A stretch of DNA of 64,000 nt, taken from the NCBI RefSeq assembly GCF_014648875.1, contig NZ_BMRY01000018.1, positions 1 through 64,000 of the forward strand, given 5' to 3'. The notes beneath the pieces are model-generated. The model saw nothing but the letters and a program-made list of their open reading frames with translations, ran no database searches and was not told where the DNA came from. Source of the stretch: Streptomyces parvus. GTDB taxonomy: Bacteria > Actinomycetota > Actinomycetes > Streptomycetales > Streptomycetaceae. Shown one piece after another: positions 1 to 8,673 of the stretch; position 1 is the first letter of the stretch; the number at the start of each line of letters is the position of its first letter. The position numbers were made by a program, and so were the translations under genes.

Positions 1-112
1 CCTGACCCTCTACCAGGCCCTGGACCTCCTCCAACACCTACTGGCCACCTGGACCGGAACCTGCCCCACCTGCCGACAACCCACCCCATGGCAGCCCTAC
101 GACACCACCTAA
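1..112 (+). CDS. C-terminal end of an unknown protein (5' end outside window)
   Basis: An open frame enters the window at base 2 and ends at TAA 110-112. The visible 36 residues contain a CPTC pair (C-P-T-C) near the end, which could be half of a zinc site. Codon use is rich in C but low in G (many ACC, CTC and CAA codons), somewhat unlike the genes that follow. I do not recognise the family. It could be the tail of a mobile-element or plasmid-type protein, since a gene-poor stretch follows, but nothing in the sequence proves that. Confidence 0.4.
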   Translation, partial: LTLYQALDLLQHLLATWTGTCPTCRQPTPWQPYDTT

Positions 113-904
113 CAAAGCCCTACTAGGCGACGTTCTCCCTACGCACCGCAGGCAGCCCGCCAGTTCCTCAATCACCCCAGCCAGACCGCACCGCCGTGGC
201 ACCATTCAGCTGCCAAGCCAAGTGAGCGAACGCCCGGAGCACGTCCGGACGACCAGGCCGGAAAGGGTACAGCCAGCGCGAGCGGGAGTGGACCGCACCA
301 CCCGGACTACCCGCCATCCACCGCCGTGTTGAGCCCGCGCGAGGAGGGCTGACTCGAGTGGCACCTCCTGTGGAACTCCACCGAGCCGCAGAGTCCGCGC
401 AAGCAGAATTAGCTCGGAGAGCCAGCTCGAGCAGGAACGAACCGGCTCTCGATGGCCTTGACCTGCGGCTCACTGAGCGGGGCCCGTGTCAGGGTGGCAA
501 CCCATTCGCCGATCGGCAAGTTCGCCCAGGCGCACGCGACACCGCGCGTGGCGAGGCAACTTCAGCACCAAACCGCAGGTCAAGGGCATCTTCGTATGGC
601 AAATCTCAGGGGAGCGAACAGGCGATTCCCATGCACCTGCATCAGAAGTTCCCATGGCCATGTCTGAAGCAACCTCATATCGCCCCAGCTCCAGTAGCTA
701 ACATGCGCCACCCCAAATGACATGGGAATGAGAATCATCTACGGCAGGGAAGTGAGAGTCAGCAACAGACACATCGAGGCAGACAAGACCACCACGCGCA
801 GCACGACACAGATCCCCCGCACGCCACCTCGGACGACCCTCCCAGACCTCATCAGCACCCCTCTGCGCCCTCTTCCTTGAGAACACCGGCTCCCACCTCA
901 TTCC
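113..904. other. Gene-poor 0.8-kb stretch with a degenerate look
   Basis: No frame here shows convincing third-position G/C bias, a ribosome binding site and a recognisable protein together. Short frames exist on both strands but they overlap each other and are low in complexity. The stretch holds an 18-bp inverted repeat (451-468 against 573-590, 17 of 18 matching). Base composition is more AT-rich than the genes to the right. It may be the eroded remains of one or more genes at the edge of an accessory segment. Confidence 0.5.
451..590. repeat. 18-bp inverted repeat pair in gene-poor region
   Basis: GATGGCCTTGACCTGCGG at 451-468 and CCGCAGGTCAAGGGCATC at 573-590 are reverse complements with one mismatch, 104 bp apart. 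Purpose unknown. They could be ends of a small degraded element or a chance result of decayed paralogous coding. Confidence 0.4.
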
Positions 905-3900
905 TCACGTGCCGCTCGTCGAGCGCTGCCAGTCACTGAGCCGTCCGATGAGCCAGACGAACGGCTGTGTATGGCCGGTGATCAAGCAGGTGCCCGCGAT
1001 CACGCTCTCCAGCAGGCTCTCCACGTTGCGTGAGCACAGTGCGGCCGCTGCCTCATCGTCAACCAGGCGAAGCGAGCAGGCAGGCGTCGCGCCGGTGCTG
1101 TCGGGTTCTCGGGTGACCCCGTGTCCGGTGATCCGGACGACAAGATCCTTTTCCTGTCCTGGCCGTGCAATCGTGACCGCGAGGTGTGGCGCCGGTGCGG
1201 AAAGCTCGGCCAGGACGGATTCCAGATGGGCCGTCAACGCGTCGGCCCAGTGCGCCACGTCGCATCGTGCCGGCTCCTCGCCCCTCCCTTCGCGCAGGTC
1301 CTTGTCGTCGTGCGGCGTGGGAGCTGCCGTGGCTTCCGCCTCGGCGTCGATCAGGGCCTTGAGTGTCTCGTCGACGTCCGCCCGGGTGTGGGATGCCGAG
1401 CAGATGAACCTCAGGCGGCCTCGCCCGGGTTCGACAATCGGGTAGGTCACGGCAGCGGCGTGGACGCCCCGGCGGAACAGCCCCCGGGCTATCGCACGCA
1501 GCTTCTCGCCGTCGGAGAAGAAGGGGGTGATGATAAGCCCGTCCCCCGTGCCGAGTTCGTAGCCGGCATCCGTAAAGCGCTCCCGCATGTAATGCGCGGT
1601 TTCCCAGAGCCTGGTCCGCAGCGCGTCGCCCGCAGCGACCTTGCGCAGAGCGGCCAGAGCCGCCGCCACGTCGGCCGGTGAGATGTTCGCCTGGAAGACG
1701 TACGACCTCGCCGATGCCCTCAGCAGGGCAATGTGTTCCTCCCGCGCGGCAACCACACCGCCGATGCTCCCGAGGGCCTTGCTCAAGGTCGTGAGGACGA
1801 AGTCGACCTGCTCGGTGACGCCTTCCGCGGCGCACAGTCCCGCACCTCGCGCTCCGTAGAGCCCGAACGAGTGGGCCTCGTCCACCAGGACGAGCGCGTC
1901 GTACTCCTTCGCAGCCGACACGATCTCCCGCAGGGGCGCCGCACCCTCGCCCATGCTGTACACGCTTTCGAGCACCACCAGCGTCGTACGGTAGGGCGAG
2001 GACTCCTCTTTGAGGACCGATCGCAGGTCGGCCGCGTCGTTGTGCCGGAAGGTCCGCACCCTCGCGCCGCTCAGGCGGGCTCCGTCCACCAGGGAGGCGT
2101 GGCAGAGCTGGTCCATGACCACGACGTCCTGATCGCCCACGATTCCGGCGACGGCTCCGAGGCTCGCGGTGAACCCGGTGGGGAAGAGGCAGGCGGCCGG
2201 CTTGCCCACCATGGAGGCGAACTCCTCCTCGAAGTCCGTGTGGAGGCCGGTCTGACCCGAGCCCGCCGCTGATATCCCCATGCCGGTACCGAACCGGCTC
2301 AGCGCACGGCGTGCCTCTTCGATGACCTCCTCGTCGCGGTTGAGTCCGAGGTAGAGGTTCGTGGTCCAGATCAGCGCCTCGTGCTCCTCGCCCGTCACCG
2401 GGTCGGCGACGAGGCCCCGCGCGGCGCTCCCGGTACGTACGACCTTTCCGTACGGGTCCAGTCCCGAGCGGGCCAGAAGGCCCCGGAAACGCTGTACGAG
2501 TGCGCCTCGGTCGGTCGCCGACCAGGCCGGGACCTTCGCGGCGAAGGCCGGCGGGTGCCCGGACCTGAGCTGGTCCTGGAACACATCGAGCCGATCCGCA
2601 CCCCCGACGCCCTGCGGGCGCCCGCGCACCTGACCACCCTCGGGCGCGCGGCCCAGTACCACCAGCAGCGCCGCGACAACCTCCTCGGGAGTCATCTGCT
2701 CCCTCAGGGCGGACGAAGGCAGGTCGGTGGCCAGCCCCCGCGACAGGCGCACCGTGAGTTCCGCGATGTCCAGCGAGTCGAACCCCAGCGCGGCCAGCGG
2801 CTCGTCCGGCCGGACCGCACCGAAACCGCGGGGGCCGAGGAGCAGCGCCGCCTCCTCCATCACCATGGCCAGCAGAACCGGACGCCGCTCCTCGTGCGGC
2901 GAGTCCAGCGCACCGGGTCCGGTCCGCTGGGCGGCCGGGCCGTCGGTGCCCGTCCTCCCTCCGGGAGCCTTCTCGTCGCCCTGGTGTGCGGGGGCCGGCA
3001 GCCGCCGCCTGTCGATTTTCCCGTTGGGCAGTCTCGGCAGCTCGGCCACCAGCATGACGTGGTGCGGGATCATGTACTTCGGGAGGAGGTCGGCCAGTTG
3101 GGAGCGCACGGTTGATGCCGTCACCGATTCCTCCCGGCTCAGTGCGTACGCCGTCAGGAGGCTCTTGCCTTCGCCCGTGGTGGCAACGACTGCGGCCTCG
3201 TCCACTCCGGGCACCGAGGCCAGCACGGTCTCGATCTCGTCGAGTTCGATCCGGTGGCCCCGGATCTTGACCTGCCGGTCGACGCGGCCGAGGAACTCGA
3301 GCTCTCCTGTTTCCGTCCACCGGCACAGGTCACCGGTGCGGTAGATCCGCTGTTCCGGGACCGGGCCGCCCGGCGCAAGGGCCGGAAAGCTCCGCCGGGT
3401 GCGCTCGTCGTCATTCAGGTACCCCCTGGCCAGCTGGTCGCCCGCGAGAGCCAGCTCGCCCGCCGTGCCGGCCGGCACCGGCCGCAAGGACTCGTCCAGC
3501 ACGTACGCCCGCGTGTGCAGGACCGGCCCGCCGATAGTGATCGGCCCGGTCCCCGTTTCGAGGGCGGTGACGAACACGGTGGCCTCGGTCGGGCCGTAGA
3601 CGTTCACGACCCGCGGTGCGCAGGGGTCAGCGTGCACCCGCTCCACCAGAGAACGGGACAGGGCCTCACCACCCAGCACCACACAGCGCAACCCACCGGG
3701 CAGCGGACCGGCCCCGAGCAGCGCCTTCATCGCGGACGGCACCATGATGGCCGTCCGCACCCGTTGCGCTGCGGGCAACTCTCGTACAGCGAGCACGTTC
3801 TCGGCCAGGATCACCGTGCCGCCGAGGACGAGCGTCCCCAGAATCTCCATCACCGAGGGGTCGAAGCAGACCGAGGCCGCCGCGAGAACGCCCGTCAGCT

Positions 3901-4519
3901 CCTCGTCGTTCAGGAGCCGGCGCATCGATTCGGCCATCGCCACCACGCTGCGGTGCTCCACCGCCACGCCCTTGGGCTTCCCGGTCGACCCCGAGGTGTA
4001 GATGACGTAGGCGAGATCACCGGCCGAGCAGGCCGCCGTCAGCACTCCCGGCGGCGCCACCGCGGATGCCGCCGAGGACATCGCCGGGCGGTCCGGCACC
4101 GCGTCGAGGCGCACACGATCGGGAGCCGCCGCGCACAGCTCCGCCGTACCGGCATCGACGACCACCGACACCACCCGGGAATCCTCGATCATGTAACGCA
4201 CCCGATCGGCCGGGTAGGCCGGGTCCATGGGCACATACGCACAGCCTGCCCGCAGCACTCCCAGCAGGGTCGCGACCAGCTCCCACGTCCGGCCCAGACA
4301 CACACCCACGAGCGCCCCCGGCGCCACACCCCGGGCCGCCAGTGCCTCCGCGATCGTCTCCGCCCGGGCGCACAACCGCTCGTAGTCGATCTCGACCGCC
4401 CCGTCCACAACGGCGATCCGGTCCCTCTGACCCGCCACCCGGGCCTCGAACAGCCCCCAGACGGTCTCGTCCGGGGCGCCCGCTCGCTCGCAGACAGCCT
4501 CGTGTTCGGCGTGACGCAT
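905..4519 (-). CDS. NRPS-like adenylation-carrier-alpha-oxoamine synthase fusion
   Basis: A 1204-residue single-gene assembly line. Residues about 20-510 are an amino-acid adenylation domain: core A3 TSGSTGKPKG, A5 NVYGPTEAT, A7 YRTGDL, A8 GRVDRQVKIRGHRIE, A10 PNGKIDRR with the catalytic Lys. Residues about 545-620 are a carrier domain with LGFDSLD (pantetheine Ser near 582). Residues about 645-1060 are a PLP-dependent alpha-oxoamine synthase of the KBL/ALAS/serine palmitoyltransferase family, with LVDEAHS and the PLP Lys in TTLSKALGS near 914. The last 110 or so residues look SCP2-like. Established chemistry of the family predicts decarboxylative condensation of the tethered acyl group with an amino acid, giving an aminoketone. 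There is no condensation, thioesterase or reductase domain. Start: the ATG at 4519 has GGGAG about 8 nt upstream; an ATG six codons further up (4537) has no such site. No cluster partners are adjacent. Substrate unknown. Confidence 0.88.
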   Translation of the reverse strand: MRHAEHEAVCERAGAPDETVWGLFEARVAGQRDRIAVVDGAVEIDYERLCARAETIAEALAARGVAPGALVGVCLGRTWELVATLLGVLRAGCAYVPMDPAYPADRVRYMIEDSRVVSVVVDAGTAELCAAAPDRVRLDAVPDRPAMSSAASAVAPPGVLTAACSAGDLAYVIYTSGSTGKPKGVAVEHRSVVAMAESMRRLLNDEELTGVLAAASVCFDPSVMEILGTLVLGGTVILAENVLAVRELPAAQRVRTAIMVPSAMKALLGAGPLPGGLRCVVLGGEALSRSLVERVHADPCAPRVVNVYGPTEATVFVTALETGTGPITIGGPVLHTRAYVLDESLRPVPAGTAGELALAGDQLARGYLNDDERTRRSFPALAPGGPVPEQRIYRTGDLCRWTETGELEFLGRVDRQVKIRGHRIELDEIETVLASVPGVDEAAVVATTGEGKSLLTAYALSREESVTASTVRSQLADLLPKYMIPHHVMLVAELPRLPNGKIDRRRLPAPAHQGDEKAPGGRTGTDGPAAQRTGPGALDSPHEERRPVLLAMVMEEAALLLGPRGFGAVRPDEPLAALGFDSLDIAELTVRLSRGLATDLPSSALREQMTPEEVVAALLVVLGRAPEGGQVRGRPQGVGGADRLDVFQDQLRSGHPPAFAAKVPAWSATDRGALVQRFRGLLARSGLDPYGKVVRTGSAARGLVADPVTGEEHEALIWTTNLYLGLNRDEEVIEEARRALSRFGTGMGISAAGSGQTGLHTDFEEEFASMVGKPAACLFPTGFTASLGAVAGIVGDQDVVVMDQLCHASLVDGARLSGARVRTFRHNDAADLRSVLKEESSPYRTTLVVLESVYSMGEGAAPLREIVSAAKEYDALVLVDEAHSFGLYGARGAGLCAAEGVTEQVDFVLTTLSKALGSIGGVVAAREEHIALLRASARSYVFQANISPADVAAALAALRKVAAGDALRTRLWETAHYMRERFTDAGYELGTGDGLIITPFFSDGEKLRAIARGLFRRGVHAAAVTYPIVEPGRGRLRFICSASHTRADVDETLKALIDAEAEATAAPTPHDDKDLREGRGEEPARCDVAHWADALTAHLESVLAELSAPAPHLAVTIARPGQEKDLVVRITGHGVTREPDSTGATPACSLRLVDDEAAAALCSRNVESLLESVIAGTCLITGHTQPFVWLIGRLSDWQRSTSGT

Positions 4520-5006
4520 CTTCTGCTCCCGGCACATAGAGACGGTGATACTCGGTCGAGCATCCTGGGAAAATCCTGAGAGCCCTGAGCTCCTGCCGGG
4601 TGATCTGCAGGCTCGGCCAACGAGCCTTCGGGCCTCTCACGCAGCGCGTTCCGGCTTCCGTGTGGTCTGCGGCACACCGGTTGAACCCTACCTGAACGCG
4701 TGCGCCGCTGGTCCGGGCCGTCTTCGTTTCTCCTGCCGGTGCTGACGTGTCATCAAATATTTGGCGGATCAGAGGGGTTTGGCAACTTTGCATCAGCACC
4801 TGCGAACTTTGAACACTGTGGTGACGAAGTATGGACGCCGCCGGTAGAAGCCTCCTACTGTTCTCGGCGCAGCCACCGGATCCCCAGGCCTCCTTGTCCG
4901 GACGAAGCGCTGCGCACCCGTACGAGCCGAACGTTCACCCCCGGGCGCCGGGTGGCCCCACCCACCGCCGCGATGTGCCCCTCGCCGCGAGGGGCCAGGA
5001 GGAAGA
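4520..5006. other. Divergent intergenic region
   Basis: About 490 nt between the divergent NRPS-like gene and the secreted PA14 protein. It must hold both promoters. I see no well-conserved operator, riboswitch or small gene that I can defend. The stretch near 4755-4770 is the most AT-rich part. Confidence 0.4.
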
Positions 5007-8000
5007 ATGCATCCACGGCCGCTCCACCGTTGCCGCAGACACCTCACCGGTCTGCTGGTCTCCGCGTTTCTCGTCGGCGCGTTCGCCGCCTCGCCGGCCA
5101 CTGCCGCTCCGGCGCCGAGGCCGCAGGACGAACTTCCGCCGCAGGAACCGGGTGTCACCCTACGGGTCTTCGATGTGCAGGTGCCCCTCGACAAGTTGTG
5201 CGACATCAAGACCGGACAGACGCCGAACGTCGACAGGTTGATGCCCGGCATCGACTGGAGTTCGTCGGACGATTTCGGCGTCGACGACCACTTCGTCTCC
5301 GAGGTCGTCGCCAACCTGACCGTTCCCGAGGACGGCACGTACGCCTTCCGTCTGATCAGCGACGACGGATCACGGCTGCGGATCAACGACTCCACCGTCA
5401 TCGACCACGACGGGCTGCACGGTGCGGAGCCCAAGGACGGGTCGGTCGAGCTGACGACTGGTCACCATGCGTTGCGCATCGACCACTTCGACCGCACCGG
5501 CGGTCAGCAGGTCACCCTGGAATGGAAGCCGCCCGGCGCCGCTGACTTCGCCGTCGTGCCGGGCTCCGTGCTCAGCACCGATGCCGACGTCGTACGGGTG
5601 ACAGCACCGGGTCGCAAGGAGTGCGAAGGCGCCCTCGACTCCCCCGGCGACGGGCTGCCGTTGACGGAGGCGCACCCGGACTACGCGCTCACCGATCTGC
5701 GCCCGGCGGGCTTCGAGCCGCAGGTCACCGCGATGGACTGGCTGCCCGACGGACGGCTCGCCGTGACCACCTGGGGTGGCACCGACAACACCACCGGCGA
5801 GGTCTACCTCCTCGACAACGTCCAGGGCGAGACCGATGCGGGGAAGGTGACCGCCAAGAAGGTCGCCGACGGGCTCAGGGAGCCGATGGGCATCAAGGCC
5901 GTCGACGGCAAGTTGTACGTCTCCCAGAAGCACGAACTCACCGAGCTCACCGACGCCGACGGCGACGATGTGACCGATGAGCGGCGGACGGTGGCGACGT
6001 GGCCGTACGGCGGGAACTTCCACGAGTTCGCCTTCGGACTGCTGTACCGGGACGGGTACTTCTATCTGAACCTGTCCGTGGCGATCGATCTGGGCGGGGC
6101 GACCACCGATCCGCAGCCGGCGCCGAACCGGGGTTCGACCATCAAGGTGAACAAGGAGACCGGTGAGGTCGACTACATCGCCGGTGGTCTGCGTACGCCC
6201 AACGGCATCGGCTGGGGTCCCGAGGGCGACATGTTCGTCCTCGACAACCAGGGCGGCTGGCTGCCCTCGTCGAAGCTTCTCCACATCAAGCAGGACCGCT
6301 TCTTCAACCACTACACCAACCCTTCGGGCCCCTTCGACGACAATCCGGTCACCAAGCCGGTGCTGTGGCTGCCGCAGAACGAGATAGCCAACTCGCCGAG
6401 CACGCCTCTGCAGTTGACCGAGGGGCGGTTCGCCGGGCAGATGCTGTTCGGGGATGTCACGTACGGCGGTATCCAGCGCGCGTACCTGGAGAAGGTCGAC
6501 GGTGAGTACCAGGGGGCGGTGTTCCGCTTCACGCAGGGTCTGGAGGCCGGTGTCAACCGGATCAGCATGGGCCCGGACGGTGCGATCTACGCCGGTGGTC
6601 TCGGCGCGGGTGGCAACTGGGGGCAGGAGGGCAAGCTGACCTACGGGCTCCAGAAGCTCTCCCCCAGCGGTGACAAGGCCTTCGACATCCTGGCCATGCG
6701 GGCGAAGCCAGGCGGATTTGAACTGGAGTACACCGAGCCGCTCTCCGAGGAGACCGCGGCGAAGCTCGCCGAGAGTTATCGGGTCGAGCAGTGGACGTAC
6801 GCCCCGACGCCCGCGTACGGCGGCCCGAAGATCGATGAGGAGGCCCTCGGGGTCAGTGAGGCCGCGCTTTCCGAGGATCGCAAGAAGGTGACGCTGACCA
6901 TTCCCGGGCTCAAGGCGAACCGGGTCGTCCATATCCGCTCGCCGCGCCCCTTCAGCTCCGCCGCCGGCACGGAACTGTGGAGCACGGAAGCCTGGTACAC
7001 CCTCAACTCGGTGCCCGGCGACCAGCCCCCCGCCACCCAGTACGAGGCGGAGGAGGCCGCCCTCAGCGGAGGCGCGGGCTTCGACACCGAGCACACGGGG
7101 TATTCCGGCGGCGGCTTCGTCGACAACTTCGGCCAGGAAGGGGCAGCGGTCGCCTTCGACGTGGAGGCCGGCAAGGCGGGGACGTACGACGTGGGTCTGC
7201 GCTACTCCAACGGGCCGAACCCGGCGCCCGGGACGAAGACGGTGAGCGTCCACGTCAACGGTGAGAAGGTGGGCCAGACCAGGCTGCTCTCCACCACAGA
7301 CTGGAAGACCTGGTCGACGGGGACCGAGCAGCTGGAGTTGCGCGAGGGGCGCAACACGATCACCTACTCCTACGACAGCGGCGACACGGGGCACGTCAAC
7401 CTGGACATGATCACCGTCCATCCGAAAGGCGCCCGCGTCCAGCTTTTCGACGGCACTGGTCAGGCGGCCTGGCAGCACCCGGACGGGCGAACGCCCGAGT
7501 GGCCGGTGAGCGGCGAGGTGATGGAGGTCGGCGGCGGTGACCTGCGGACCAAGCAGGGTTTCCAGGACTTCCGTGCGCATGTGGAGTTCTGGCTGCCGAA
7601 CCTTCCGCCGGACGTCACCGGCCAGGACCGTGCCAACAGCGGCGTCTACCTCCAGGAGCGCTACGAGGTACAGATCCTGGACTCCTACGGTGACACCACG
7701 CTCGCGGACAACGAGGCAGGGGCGATCTACACGAAGAAGGCGCCGGACGTGAACGCGGCCACGGCTCCGGAGACGTGGCAGACGTACGACATCACCTTCC
7801 GCGCCGCCCGTTACGACGCCTCGGGGGCGAAGACGGAGGACGCCCGGGTCACGGTCGTGTGGAACGGCGTCACGGTCCACGACGACGTCGCCGTCGACGG
7901 GCCCACCGGCGGCGGAGCAACCGAGGGGCCCACGGCAGGGGCGATCAGGCTCCAGGACCACGGCAGCAAGATCCGCTACCGGAACGTGTGGGTCGAGCCC

Positions 8001-8009
8001 CTCACCTGA
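5007..8009 (+). CDS. Secreted PA14 / sorbosone-dehydrogenase-like / CBM / DUF1080 protein
   Basis: A 1000-residue exported protein that is probably a carbohydrate-active enzyme. Order of parts: signal peptide (residues 1-34, ending near TAAPAP), PA14-type sugar-binding fold (about 45-190, with EDGTYAFRLISDDGSRLRI), a six-bladed glucose/sorbosone dehydrogenase-like propeller (about 220-560, with GLRTPNGIGWGPEGDMF and FVLDNQGG), a CBM6/35-like module (about 675-805, beginning YEAEEAAL), and a C-terminal DUF1080 (3-keto-disaccharide hydrolase) jelly roll (about 810-1000, with SGVYLQERYEVQILDSYGD). AGGAGGAAG sits directly before the ATG. Sugar oxidation followed by cleavage of a keto-sugar would explain pairing the propeller with DUF1080, but that is inference. 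A long hairpin follows the stop. Confidence 0.85.
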   Translation: MHPRPLHRCRRHLTGLLVSAFLVGAFAASPATAAPAPRPQDELPPQEPGVTLRVFDVQVPLDKLCDIKTGQTPNVDRLMPGIDWSSSDDFGVDDHFVSEVVANLTVPEDGTYAFRLISDDGSRLRINDSTVIDHDGLHGAEPKDGSVELTTGHHALRIDHFDRTGGQQVTLEWKPPGAADFAVVPGSVLSTDADVVRVTAPGRKECEGALDSPGDGLPLTEAHPDYALTDLRPAGFEPQVTAMDWLPDGRLAVTTWGGTDNTTGEVYLLDNVQGETDAGKVTAKKVADGLREPMGIKAVDGKLYVSQKHELTELTDADGDDVTDERRTVATWPYGGNFHEFAFGLLYRDGYFYLNLSVAIDLGGATTDPQPAPNRGSTIKVNKETGEVDYIAGGLRTPNGIGWGPEGDMFVLDNQGGWLPSSKLLHIKQDRFFNHYTNPSGPFDDNPVTKPVLWLPQNEIANSPSTPLQLTEGRFAGQMLFGDVTYGGIQRAYLEKVDGEYQGAVFRFTQGLEAGVNRISMGPDGAIYAGGLGAGGNWGQEGKLTYGLQKLSPSGDKAFDILAMRAKPGGFELEYTEPLSEETAAKLAESYRVEQWTYAPTPAYGGPKIDEEALGVSEAALSEDRKKVTLTIPGLKANRVVHIRSPRPFSSAAGTELWSTEAWYTLNSVPGDQPPATQYEAEEAALSGGAGFDTEHTGYSGGGFVDNFGQEGAAVAFDVEAGKAGTYDVGLRYSNGPNPAPGTKTVSVHVNGEKVGQTRLLSTTDWKTWSTGTEQLELREGRNTITYSYDSGDTGHVNLDMITVHPKGARVQLFDGTGQAAWQHPDGRTPEWPVSGEVMEVGGGDLRTKQGFQDFRAHVEFWLPNLPPDVTGQDRANSGVYLQERYEVQILDSYGDTTLADNEAGAIYTKKAPDVNAATAPETWQTYDITFRAARYDASGAKTEDARVTVVWNGVTVHDDVAVDGPTGGGATEGPTAGAIRLQDHGSKIRYRNVWVEPLT

Positions 8010-8029
8010 ACCCGCCCGCCCGCCCGCCG

Positions 8030-8086
8030 TAGCGGCGGCCCCATCGGACTCCGGCCTGCGGTCGAGGTTCGGTGGGGCCGCCGCTA
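8030..8086 (+). terminator. Hairpin with 14-bp perfect arms
   Basis: TAGCGGCGGCCCCA (8030-8043) pairs exactly with TGGGGCCGCCGCTA (8073-8086), loop 29 nt. It lies 20 nt after the stop of the secreted PA14 protein and just before the next gene. No T-run follows, as is usual in Streptomyces. Confidence 0.6.
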
Positions 8087-8096
8087 TCGTGCACGC

Positions 8097-8645
8097 GTGA
8101 ATTCCCCGGCCCGGCTTCCGCTGCTGTTCCTCGATGTCGACGGACCGCTCATCCCCTTCGGCGCCTCCAGCCCGTACCCGACCTTCGAGACGGGACCCGA
8201 GGACCCGGGCGCCCGTGAGAATCCGCTCCTGGCCAGGATCAATCCCCAGCACGGGCCCCGTCTCACGGCTCTGCCCTGCGAACTCGTCTGGGCGACCACA
8301 TGGATGGAGGACGCGAACACCTGGGTCGCTCCCCGTATCGGTCTGCCGCCGCTGCCGGTCGTCGGCCTGCCGGGGTCCTCCGTAACCGACGGCGCCGCCG
8401 GTTACGAGGAGGAGGAAGAGGACCTGCGGAACGGACTGCACTGGAAGACCCGCACGCTCGTCGCCCGGGCCGCCGGCCGGCCCTTCGTCTGGGTCGACGA
8501 CGAGATCACCGGCATCGACCGGTCCTGGGTCGCCGTTCACCACCCGGGCCCCGCCCTGCTCCATCGGGTGGAGCCGCGGCGGGGTCTCGGGGACGGCGAC
8601 TACGCGGTTCTCGACGCCTGGCTGCGGCGCCGGGCGGTCGCATAG
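8097..8645 (+). CDS. HAD-domain hypothetical protein
   Basis: A 182-residue cytoplasmic protein of the HAD superfamily group often annotated as 'HAD domain-containing protein' (HAD_SAK type). Motif I is LLFLDVDGPLIPFG near residue 10, with the nucleophile Asp and the second Asp. Motif II is probably LVWATTWMEDAN near residue 63. The acidic FVWVDDEITGID near residue 132 is the likely motif IV. It is expected to be a small Mg-dependent phosphatase-like fold; the substrate is unknown. The start is GTG 8097 with little visible ribosome site, so the message may have a very short leader. Convergent with the DUF998 gene. Confidence 0.72.
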   Translation: MNSPARLPLLFLDVDGPLIPFGASSPYPTFETGPEDPGARENPLLARINPQHGPRLTALPCELVWATTWMEDANTWVAPRIGLPPLPVVGLPGSSVTDGAAGYEEEEEDLRNGLHWKTRTLVARAAGRPFVWVDDEITGIDRSWVAVHHPGPALLHRVEPRRGLGDGDYAVLDAWLRRRAVA

Positions 8646-8673
8646 CCCCTCCGCCAGCCGCCTGCCGTGGGTT

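Noticed and set aside
1-904. Insertion sequence or prophage edge
   Set aside because: No transposase or integrase motif and no terminal repeats with target duplication are visible. Only an inverted 18-mer and the tail of an unknown gene support the idea.
905-8009. A biosynthetic cluster joining the A-T-AOS enzyme with the neighbouring secreted protein
   Set aside because: The genes are divergent, no tailoring, transport or regulatory genes lie between them, and the secreted protein is sugar-related.
5370-8564. A 1064-codon open frame antisense to the secreted PA14 protein
   Set aside because: It lacks any recognisable domain and is the usual antisense open frame of high-GC coding DNA. The plus-strand frame has a signal peptide, ribosome site and known domains.
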